From NCBI GenBank assembly GCA_028274465.1, contig CM051456.1:110723397-110787396 (forward strand): a DNA stretch of 64,000 bases. The letters run 5' to 3'. Numbering within the stretch: the first letter of the stretch is position 1; each line of letters begins with the position of its first letter. The notes below the pieces were generated by a model. It searched no databases. It was not told where the DNA came from and saw only the letters and a program-made list of their open reading frames with translations. Below are positions 54,216 through 64,000 of the stretch, in pieces. The DNA is from Plantago ovata (Eukaryota; Streptophyta; Magnoliopsida; Lamiales; Plantaginaceae). The translations under genes were made by a program, and so were the position numbers.

Positions 54216-55454
54216 TTAAAAAAAAAATAGCCAATTTTCTAAATTGACTGGAATTGTAAAAAGGAACACAAAATGAATTTTAAATGAATGCAAATTCTGA
54301 AATGTATACAGTACATAACACAGTTACAAGATTCAAATATATCTACAAAAATAATACGTTGTTTCCCTTCTAAAGTTGGGAGCAAGTTTTACCATCGTAT
54401 CTCGAATGGTTACATGACTCCAGGCTAAATATAATGCATCACAGAGCTTATTTCCATGGAACTTTGTCGGCTACGTACATGAGAACCTACTGTATAAAAA
54501 GAATAAAATTAATACTTGAATGTAGAGTGCAATGATAAGGTCTGATGTGCAAGAAAGCTGATAATTAACTCACCTGACTTTGCAGTTAGTCGATTTAGGA
54601 GGACGAATTGCGAAATCCTGGGTGTGAAAAGGAGAGAAGAAAATGCAGAACACAAATCAATTTTCAATGAAAACACAAAATGAAATCTAATTAGGGGTTC
54701 ACTATTAGGAGTTATTATTACAACGAAACTAGTAGAAGTCCTTGATAAGCCAGATAGCAGAAAAAAAAGACCACAAACTGAAGATGCAACGTAAATCACA
54801 CAGCAAGAGTAGAAAGTTGAGTGCGCAAGAATGTTATTTACATAGTTCATTCAATTCACCACACAACAGCAGTAGATACATTTCGATTTATTGAACAAAA
54901 TGAATCCTAAAGAACCTATGAAGTTCTGTTACAAGATAAGAAAATTATCGAAAGATCCATACCTAGTCAATCCCATCTGAATTTGACAATGCCCAGCTTT
55001 CTATTTTAATATGCTTCAAAAACTTCTTCGCAATTGTTACGACACTAGTCATCTTCCTGCAAAGAAGAGCAGATCTTAAATGAAACTAAGCAACAATATC
55101 TGAATGTCCAGCCTAAGTAAACATATGATCTAAGCACAATGAAAAAGTGAAATTATGGTTGTTCGTATTAAAGTAGACAAATACTTCTCTCCTGTCGAGA
55201 AATCTGCATCATATAGGTAAACAAGACCCTTTTCTCTATCTAAACATGCTAGCTAAGTTGAGTGAATATAACATAATTACAAAACCATGTGTCTTTATAT
55301 TTCATAATTATTGGTAGCTAGTAGCTACACCACGTTTCTATTATGAAATGTCAAAAATAAAACAAGTTCCATGTTCATAAAGAAATCCCTCTGCTACATA
55401 GAAAGTAGACAAGAAATATGATGTAAACAACTTTTGAGTATGAAAACACACTAC
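54216..55454. other. Region inside the CACTA side, mostly unassigned
   Basis: On the minus strand 54509-54850 is open for 113 codons but shows no known domain. Near 54966-55060 a CTTTGCAG acceptor is followed by an open run V-V-T-I-A-K-K-F-L-K-H-I-K-I-E-S-W-A-L, exon-like but not identified. The remainder is AT-rich spacer. Confidence 0.4.
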
Positions 55455-55616
55455 CTTCAAAGGTTCCAGACAAGCACGTCCCAAATAATCATCCAAAGTC
55501 TCATTATTTTCTCCAAGATCATCACCACCGGTGAAAACTACAATCATGTAGTCACCAATTTTGCTACCAAAGAACTTCCTCAAGCTCTCAATTGCAGCTT
55601 CCTATTCCCTTGAGAA
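55455..55616 (-). pseudogene. AIG1/GIMAP-type GTPase exon fragment
   Basis: The minus-strand stretch [19 protein letters not shown] then I-V-V-F-T-G-G-D-D-L-G-E-N then T-L-D-D-Y-L-G-R-A-C-L-E-P-L-K is the middle of the AIG1 domain of plant IAN/AIG1 GTPases. It ends in a good donor (AAG then GTAGTG, 55455). A small frame disturbance lies before E-A-A. No P-loop exon or C-terminal coiled coil was found nearby, so it is an isolated exon. It lies within 1.6 kb of the CACTA terminus and reads on the minus strand like the other exon pieces. Capture by the CACTA element is plausible but not shown. Confidence 0.75.
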
Positions 55617-57873
55617 AAGAGACCAATCATCACAAACAAAACTACGAGACCAATCATCCCAAGAAAATACATTAACTCATTACTTACCCTTCTATCATTC
55701 TTCACATGCGATCGGCGGAGATAGAAACGGTGACAAAATATAGCTGATGTAGCAATTGTTAACTGAGACCTGCATTTAAAAGCATCAGGTACATACTAAG
55801 ATGTTGCCATTATTCAAACTACCAAGCAAATACACTAACTCATTACTTACCCTTCTAGTGATTTTACCAGCTTTGCAAATGTTATCAACACACGATAATC
55901 CCATGCGTAGTACCTATCCAGCAAAATACAGGACAAAGCTATAAGCTGAAGCAATGACTTTGAATCCTCTAACTCTGATATAGACTGAAACTTGGTGCAT
56001 GTATGGAAATATAAAAATATCACTATCCAATTCAGATTGTAAAAGAGAATCCAAATGATATAAATGATGTAAAGAGAATCCAAATGATGTAAATAACACC
56101 CAAATGATATAAACATTCAGAAATTACAACACAGAATCAACCCTAAGATAATGATATACCTAGTGGAGAGCTCATTTCTAGCATAACAAAGATTTATAGA
56201 TAACATAGCAAGGCAAAAAATACATACTATGAAGTATCAATTGATTGAAGAACTCAGTACTCCAAAAAAAAATTGAGATCTTGTATATAAACTTACTTTG
56301 ATTGGAGAGGAAAAACACCGCGAAGCCGAAAACCCTGAAGATTACATCAAAAAAAAATCAGAGCAGAAACTTTTAATGCATATATAGAACCGATGGAAAA
56401 ATAAATGACCATAACGTTAAAACATCAGCTCACCATGAAGCAGCACTAATAAGTCCTGCACGATCAGTTCGACAGCTTGTTTGGGTCCTGGTGGACGCCC
56501 CATTGTATGCGTCACCAACGTTAAGCAGATGGGCATAAATCCATACAATACTGTGAAAGTGTGAGTATCACTGTAACGCGGTCAAATATACTGCAGCAAC
56601 CAACAAGATTATGTTATTAGACTTATCAATTTAAAACAAATGCAGAAAACTTAAACTATGTTAATAATTATGTATAGAAATCATTTTGAAACTCAATTTA
56701 AAACAAATGAAGCAACCAGCACTTGTAGATTATGTTACAATACAGCCACATCAATCACCTCCCTTGAAACTCGCTTTTAATCTTTAAAACACAAATCATT
56801 CCGATTTCTCCATAAAACCATGTGCAAGTAAATTTTTCTAAATCTTTTTATACTTATATTCACCAAATTCATATGACACCTTGATAGTTGGTAAACAAAA
56901 TTTGCAGCAGTCTAGGCCTGTTGTTCAGTTAGGAAAGAAGATGAACTAATACAAATTAACAAAACTCTGTCCAGTGTTAGTACTCAAGAGAGTCCCTGGA
57001 TTTTGTAAGTTTTTCCCAGTTAAGATACAGTTTTGGGAATCTTATGTATTTGATTTACCAGACTCAAAGATCATACCTGGTGTTACACTAGCAACTGAAT
57101 GAATTATCTATAGATAATACTTTTATTGTTGGCTAACCATTCACCATTGAAACTAACATAGAAGCAAAATTGTAAACCAAAAAGATGTAAGAAGAAAACA
57201 GAACATATAATAAGCATAAATACGCAGGTAGAAAACTCAAAACCTTACAAATTCACCGCCTACTTTGAGATTCGGTGGAAACCTGAAATACTTTGGGACT
57301 CGGTGTTAAACCTGAAATAGAGCAGTGAAACAGAATTGAGCAAAAGGAAGGACTAAAGGAGATAAGATAGTTAAATTAAAGACTCTAGACACAAGTAGAT
57401 AACCGGATTACTCAAACCTGAATTTGTTATTGCGCAGCCGCAATTAGGGTTTTGTCTGTGGAAATTTGGGGAAAACCTGAAATACAAACAAAAGATGTGA
57501 GAAAATACGGTGTGTGAGTCACAGATGTAACAATTCCATATGATTTGGTGTAGCCAGCTTCGAAGGGTTTAGTGTGAGACATGGCGCAGCGACGGGGAAG
57601 AAAAACTGGAAGACGAGCAGCGCCGGAGCAGTGAGACTGAAGATTGGATTTAGAATTTCTTAATCCTTACACTAGTCGATTAGGATTTATAAAGAGCCTT
57701 CTTCTATGGCTGGAATAGAGAGGAGGAGCCTTGCCTCCCCGGAAGATAGGGAAGTGGAGCTATCTTGCACTCTTTGTGCGTTGGCGTGAGCGTGAGACGA
57801 AAAGGGAAAACAAGGATCGAATTTTATTAAACTTAAGGCAAATTTTCTTAATATACTTTGTTTATTTTATTTG
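55617..57873. other. Spacer with leader-like fragments, no gene
   Basis: 55850-56100 holds a diffuse repeat of AATGATGTAAA, AATGATATAAA and GAATCCAAATGAT. 57430-57640 on the minus strand looks like a plant gene start (ACAAAACCCTAATTGCGGC), but no open frame follows. Nothing else recognised. Confidence 0.4.
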
Positions 57874-58061
57874 TGTTGAATAATAACTCGGAACGGAAAT
57901 TATTATTCTCCTCAAATTAATATGGGAGTACATGACAGTTTATATATACAAGTATAAAAATATCTCTAAAGTCTATCTCGAGATTAACAAACCTGAGACT
58001 ACACGTAACAAACTAGAGAAATGAGTAAACTCTTGTTACATTCCTATAATTATCCATAACA
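57874..58061 (-). mobile_element. Copia-type LTR (3' LTR, minus orientation)
   Basis: In minus orientation the stretch starts TGTTATGG and ends TTATTCAACA, and is preceded by a purine-rich tract (CAAGGGGAG), the arrangement of a Ty1/copia 3' LTR. The internal side lies to the right. I found no second LTR. This is an old, incomplete copy. Confidence 0.65.
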
Positions 58062-58449
58062 CTCCCCTTGAATGAAACATGAGTTGAAGATCGCGGGTAT
58101 GCTGTGACAGTACTGCCTCATTAAAAACCTTGTTAATAAAAACCCAGTGGGATAAAAACATAGTCAAAGTAAAAAGAGTGCAGTGCGTGGTCGTCTCCCC
58201 ACATCACTTCAAGTTTTTGAATCTTCGCAATGCAATCTTCCAAACGAACTATTAAACTGATGATGTTGGAATCACACGGTGAACATATATTCAATATCTT
58301 TAATTGAGTGAATCTGTTGTGCTCGAATGAACCCTCTTGTAGACCATGGTTGAAGAAGAACATAGGTCATATATGCTTCGACTTCATGTGGAAGCCTCTA
58401 GAACACTTGAAGATTTAGATTTCTTCCTCATTAGAACACTTGATAGATT

Positions 58450-58451
<2 letters not shown>

Positions 58452-58493
<42 letters not shown>
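58452..58493. repeat. (TA)n microsatellite
   Basis: About 21 uninterrupted TA units, followed by TATGGTTG. Confidence 0.97.
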
Positions 58494-58495
<2 letters not shown>

Positions 58496-61020
58496 TTGTA
58501 AAATAACCATAAGGTCTATAACCTTATTTTAGCCGGTGTATCATCATCATGGAGATTGGGAGATAGTTATATGTGCGATTATAATGCTACCTCAATAAAA
58601 ACCTTGCTAGGAAAAACCCAATAGGATAAAAACCTAGACGAAGGGAAAAAGAGTGTAGCAACTTGTATGACCGCACAAACTCTCACTATTACTTATTATC
58701 TCCCCTTGTTTGCAAGATACATTCTTTTGCATTCTTTAGGAACCTCGAAAATCATCTCATAAGTCTCTTGTTTCACTTATAGTGAATACATATATTATAC
58801 TTATCATATGTGAAGCCATGCATGAATATATAAGTATTGAGGTTCAACAATATATCAAAATCTAGTTCTTCAGGAACTTTTCTCATCCATTGATTCATGT
58901 TCCCCGACATGATATCTCTAGTCCATGAGAGACTGATTACTAATAGAGAGTATCCATCTCAATCTTAAACTTTCTCAATTCATATAAATTTCATTGTAAA
59001 TTTCAGGACAATTCATGTGCACCACTTATAACCTTCAGGGTTATATATTTAAGTGGTAATCTTTGAGCAAATCATATGATATCTAAAACAACTACAATAA
59101 GTAAGAATATGCAAATGCTATAGCAATAAAGATAACATGCATGATGAAAAACTTAGTATCTAGATGCACATGATTTTTTACTCGATAATGCAACGGTACC
59201 GTATGAAACTTTGAATTTCATCAATGAAATGGACATGAGGTCCATGAACTCATTTTCTATAATCACTTTGTCGACATTAAATGGATTTTCATGTAAGATC
59301 CCCTTTACATGTTTCATCCATATACATTGAATTTCGCATATGCTTTTTAAACTCTCGGTTCCTCGTATATCGGTATATTCAATAATCAAATCTCTTTATT
59401 TGATTCAGTACTGATCGTGGATATCTGAATATTTATTATGCATGTACCATTTCCATGTCTATAGGCCATCTATTATTATTTTCAGATATCACAATCTATG
59501 GGCATCACTTGTATATGCCTATTTTACTCTAGAGGGTACCAACTGTATTTCTTGCCATTATTTTTGTAATGATGGAACCACATGATTTAAATGTTGCACT
59601 TCCGGTGCATGAATCACAATCGGCAAGATATTCAATTCTCAACACATGTCATATATATATATAACTGATATGTAGCTCAGTATGCCACAAATAGGGTCAT
59701 AGTTGTCCACATTCAAATTATATAATTTCATGTTTGAAATATTGAAATAGTAACATGAAGCTAAAAATTGCATTTCGTATTTTAGTTCAAGTTTGAACTC
59801 TAAGATATATGGGGATCAATTCACTCTATGAATTTGTTTTTATCAGCTTATGTACTTCCTCCTCGACCCTAATTGGGAAAAACTAATTCAGAGAATTAGC
59901 ATTATTGGGGGCACATAATATAAATGATCATGCCCAACTTAGATAGTTATATACTCATACTTTTGTTCAAAATAGGCTTCATGTATGAGTTCTTTTCCAA
60001 AGAAAAATATACAACCATGGGAGTGTATAATTCTAGCAGTTGGTTTTCTGTGTGCAGAAAATTAAATTTGCCCCAATAGTATATCATTAATTTGAGCAAT
60101 AAACTCAGTTGCAGTATGTCAATTATTTAGTGGACTTCTAGCCACATCACTTGAAGGGTGCAACAATGCTCATTATGTAAAATCTATATTAACATGCTTA
60201 ATCTTCATGTCTTGCCATAAATATGATTTAACTACGACATGAGAAAAATTTCAGCACATAATTATATTTCTTATAAAGGAAACTTCATATTCCTTATAAA
60301 CGGGTAAATTCACACCCGGATGGCCATGTTTGTTACATCATATGAACTTTGTTGTTTGTGAAAGCTTGTTAGCAAAGCTTAATAATATTCACTCTTCGCA
60401 TGCAAAGTGATCAATTTTTACATACCAACTTCTTGTTGGTTAAATATAATAATCGTGAATAATTGAATCTGGCCAGAATGATGTGACATAAAAATACAAT
60501 ATATTTTGTATTGGCAAGACTAGTAATCTCGAACTTCTTCAAGAAGTGAGTCTAATGTGTAATCTTGTTTGTCACCACAAATTTCTTTTCCAACAATATA
60601 ATGGTCTTGTAATATTCATGACCACTAAAAGGGCATCTTTATTTCATCGCAAAATATGATGCTCAACCATTTTCTTTTGGTAGAGTTTAATACATCTTCA
60701 AATATATTATGTATCATTCTTGATAGAAAGTAATTGATTTCTATTGCTCTGCAATAAGTAATAATATTCATATACTTCTCCCAACTTCAGGCTGGTGAGA
60801 TTTATCTATCTTGTGCACGATGTCATATTTCATGCTTTTGCAATAAGTATATTGATATGTATAGAGCCAATTTCTTTGAGATATATTTTTTAAAGTATAT
60901 ATAAGCCGGTTGATATAATAAGCCGGTTGATTTACCAAATTGATTGACCTACCAATCAATTTTAATCCGTTGATCTTGTTTATTCAATTTCAATCTGGTG
61001 CGTACACGTGTCACTTAGTT

Positions 61021-61185
61021 AATTAAAAGATGTAGGGCTCGAATCATGTTGGCGTGATTTTTCTCCATTAATTTTTTTTATTGAAGGCATTTGGTTCGAA
61101 TCTTGTTGGCGTGATTTTTCTCTATTATTTGTATCATTATTTTAGTTGAAGGTGTTGGGTTCGAATCCTATTGACGTAATATTTT
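61021..61185. repeat. Three-copy tandem repeat, about 58 bp unit
   Basis: Each unit contains GGTTCGAATC (or GGCTCGAATC), then TTGTTGGCGTGATTTTTCTC, then TATT-rich sequence. Units start near 61033, 61092 and 61149. The GGTTCGAATCC word equals a tRNA B-box, but no A-box or tRNA fold is present. Confidence 0.75.
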
Positions 61186-63560
61186 TCTTTTTTATTTATT
61201 CTCTTCTTAAATTTTTATTTTTTAACATAAAGTTGTATGACGTATTATACTTAATTTTAAAAATAACCATGATATATTCTTATAAAAAAAGATATACTTC
61301 CTCCGTCCAATAATAAATTTAATACTTGATTTTGTTGACTTTTTCGATGGTCATTTTGACTTAAATTGTTCTTAAATCATACGATAAAAATAACTAAAAA
61401 CATCATATGATGAAACTAGAATGTTTATATGAAACACTTGACAATATATTCAACTGATGAAGAACACCAATTAACATGCGAAAAAGATGCATTGCAGATT
61501 TTGAAGTTGAATGTTTCCAAAGTCTAGAGATATATCTAATGGTTCTTAACTCATCGGAAGAATACTATTCGTATGTAATATAGTTCAATTCAAAACTATT
61601 AATTGCATAACTACAAAAACTATATACATTTATAACACACCATTTATATTAAGTTTAGTTACTCAATTAGTTATTTTTTTATTACGAAGATTATATATTC
61701 ACTCCATTTATTTTAATATATATTATTTAATAAAACAATAATGTTTTACAATATTACGCTTCACACACGTAGCGTGTGACGCTGTTCCTAATATAATAAT
61801 AATCATGGCTACTGGCATAAACTCTAAAATGCAATTTAGATGCCTCGTTTTATAATAATCATGGCTACTAGCATAATCATGATGTATATGAGGTAGTCAA
61901 TTATGGTTGCTGTTCTTTTTCAATGATCACATGTCACAACATTCGTAATGCATTTCCAATCACTTCAAGAATGTGATTTGTCGAATCAACTTGGCATAAT
62001 CTGGGCTATTAGCTCCAGAGATATAAATCTTTCGTGACATTCATATACCATAGCAACTTTCAAGTTTTGTATTTATTTGGTGTCTCATTTTAATAAATGG
62101 ACAAAATTTATAGAGTATCAATAGTGTATCTTGCAAATCCTTTATGGTTTATGTAACCAATCACTTCAGTGATTTGGAGAAATATTATTTGTATCCATAT
62201 GACATCTTTTCCACATTCATATGTCATAGCAACTTCAGGTGCTATATATCTTTGATTTCTCATTTCAACAAGAAATGGATCAAATTTATAAAAATGCCAA
62301 TAGTACCAATGTATCTTGCACCCCTCATCAAGTATCTCTAATCACTTCAGGGAATAGAGAAATCATATAGTACAATTTCTTTCAACAATTCAAAATGATA
62401 GAAAATAAATAAAGTGCAACTTATCTTTGATATAACTCATCCATGAATAATATCTCCTATTACTTCGGTGATGCACACAGCAATATAAATCAGGGCATCA
62501 ATCGAGCTCCATTAAATTAGTAATGTGATTAGAGTTTCATCAAGCGCCTTATGTATCAATGCTTGAGCTCATCATGTACATGTGCATAAAGTTGTAGCAA
62601 AAATATGTGTTAGTAAATAGGGGTAATTAATATCAATAATTAACTTAAATATAATGACCTCCACGATATCATCATGAATTACTTGATATCTTAGTTAAAG
62701 TGAACTCCGAAAACAAATGCTATATGTGTATAGATGAGGTGAAAAAGGACATAATCAAACACAAACGCATATATTAACATTATTAACCATAAGCTAACAA
62801 GAACAAATAGATAATCTTGCCATCTCAATGCTATATAGCAATTGCTAAATTATATCAAAACCTGGTACATCGATTACTCAATCACATAACACATCGTGTA
62901 TCATCACCAGAAGCATATTCTCATATATTTGAATAGCACATAGTTCATAAAATATGTGTAGAAAGCATGTGTCTAGTCATGATAACCATAGACCTTATGA
63001 GCACTTCCATCTAAAAAATAATTAACACTATAGGACTGGGATGAAACTAATGATCATCAGATATCAATTAGTAACTAATAAGCAACATTCATTATTTCAT
63101 TCTTAATTTTTCCCTCAAATCAAGAAATCAGGCGCAAAAACAAAATTAAAGCAAGATCCAATTCCAGTATTAGTTAATCTTCTTGCGCATGTATATATTA
63201 AACGGTTTCTAAATTGAGCTTCCAACACATATTTGTAGCAATCCATCATCATTATTATCAATTAAAATTAAAGTGCTTATAAGTTGAATCACATGTCTAG
63301 ACAATCACAGAACATTTATTAGTTACTACTTCGTACAACATAAAAATTTCGAATTCGACCAACTCATGCAGCAACAAATTAAATTCAGAACATACTTCAT
63401 GATAATAAACAAGAAATAGTACTTAGCCACAAACATGGAAACGGAGAGCAAATCACATAAGTATATATATACCACAGTACCACATCGTCGAACATATATT
63501 TATATATATAATACACGCCAGGATTTCTATATACGTGATAGCTAGTCTTGAGAAAACTTG

Positions 63561-63756
63561 CCTAGCTTGGGACCAAAATCCCATACCTCCTAGCATGACG
63601 ATTCTGCTCCTCTCGCATAATCCAAAAACCATTGGCTGCCCTTCTCGCTAGGGCTCGACTGTTTGGGGAGATGGGTTCTAGATGGTCTCGGAATTGGTCG
63701 GTTGTCGCACACATACATGTCATCATCAAACAAAAAAAATCATTAGTAATACACAT
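63561..63756 (-). other. Unidentified open stretch, possible exon
   Basis: The minus strand is open over about 60 codons, ending R-A-L-A-R-R-A-A-N-G-F-W-I-M-R-E-E-Q-N-R then R-R-Y-G-I-L-V-P. It is less AT-rich than its surroundings and has a protein-like composition (charged, aromatic), which is why I note it. I do not recognise the family. No start, splice site or partner exon can be assigned. Confidence 0.25.
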
Positions 63757-63973
63757 ATATAAAATCGATAGATGAATTAGAGAAATTTGAATTAAGAGAG
63801 ATAGGATTAAGTGGAATTGGATTCATCAATTGAATCATCATCACCCTTCGCCATCAAATGAACCTCTAATCTCCATGCGGTGCAAGTGCAACATACACCT
63901 TTCTTTCTTCGTAACATGCCTCCTTTCCCTTTTTCTTTCCTTAATTACTTGGTTAGTAATTACATATATGTAT

Positions 63974-64000
63974 AGATATATATATATATATATATATATA
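63974..64000. repeat. (TA)n microsatellite at the window end
   Basis: About 13 TA units running to the last base, so the true length is unknown. Confidence 0.9.

Larger units (their letters stand above)
58062..63540 (-). mobile_element. Decayed LTR-retrotransposon-like and AT-rich sequence
   Basis: Two blocks (about 58075-58215 and 58585-58685) share CCTCAATAAAAACC or CCTCATTAAAAACC, then AACCCAATAGGATAAAAACC and AAAAAGAGTG. Reversed, this wording is common in plant copia LTRs and leaders, and it points to at least two overlapping old elements. No protein domain is readable. Motifs like AATCACTTCAGTGATTTGG recur loosely between 59.0 and 62.5 kb. Treated as a fossil; the outer limit is uncertain. 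Confidence 0.4.

Noticed and set aside
57430-57660. Gene start on the minus strand (AACCCTAATTGCGGC)
   Set aside because: It looks like a plant leader, but no sustained open frame or recognisable exon follows.
61021-61185. tRNA-derived SINE suggested by GGTTCGAATCC
   Set aside because: The B-box-like word occurs in a three-copy tandem repeat without an A-box, tRNA fold or A-tail.
61303-61400. Stowaway MITE starting at CTTCCTCCGTCCAATAATAA
   Set aside because: Only one terminus is visible; no inverted partner within a plausible distance.

Overview
This window reads as nuclear DNA of a flowering plant, most likely a eudicot. It is AT-rich, its genes have GT-AG introns, promoters carry AAACCCTAA telo-boxes, and the repeats are plant types: L1-type LINEs with an RNase H domain, MULE, CACTA and Stowaway-like elements, a TRIM and a copia LTR. 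No organelle, bacterial or viral genome features are visible. The exact species cannot be read from the sequence.

The left half (1-34.3 kb) is one tandem family of F-box/LRR/FBD-like genes, called FBX here. Three copies look intact, each with three phase-0 exons: FBX1 (5509-8203, +, 534 aa), FBX2 (12728-9641, -, 533 aa) and FBX3 (20135-23136, +, 528 aa). FBX5 (24968-27557) has a sound exon 1 but a deleted exon 2 and a frame-shifted exon 3. Copies at 1-169, 2.3-5.0, 23.8-24.6, 28.3-31.5 and 32.0-34.3 kb are pseudogenes. The proteins would be SCF ubiquitin-ligase substrate adaptors: the F-box binds a SKP1/ASK protein and the LRR/FBD part chooses the target. Most copies share a 5' leader with a telo-box and a 12-codon upstream ORF. 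Two collapsed copies (2496-2594 and 3592-3689) carry the F-box core as a fold-back, resembling a young MIRNA or siRNA source aimed at the family.

Elements are scattered through the cluster: a 5'-truncated LINE with target duplications (412-1140), a MITE family beside several copies, a broken LINE of about 5.2 kb (13.08-18.25 kb, -), a Stowaway-like MITE, and a small LINE tail. A 968-bp MULE-type element (33152-34119) has terminal inverted repeats of about 65 bp and an exact 9-bp target duplication. It is filled with a 45-48 bp array of AGCTTTTAAAGCT-like palindromes. A TRIM lies at 34873-35160.

From 39.1 to 53.8 kb the window holds four tandem copies of a 2.7-4.3 kb macro-unit. Each contains an array of about 185-bp repeats (about 4, 7, 8 and 14 copies) and exon pieces that all read on the minus strand. 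Two pieces are recognisable: lumazine synthase exons and a Gemin2/SIP1-like exon. This looks like captured gene fragments amplified as a macrosatellite. A CACTA end follows (53897), then a minus-strand AIG1/GIMAP-like exon (55455-55616). The last 6 kb begins with a copia-type LTR (57874-58061) and is otherwise mostly decayed, gene-poor, AT-rich sequence.
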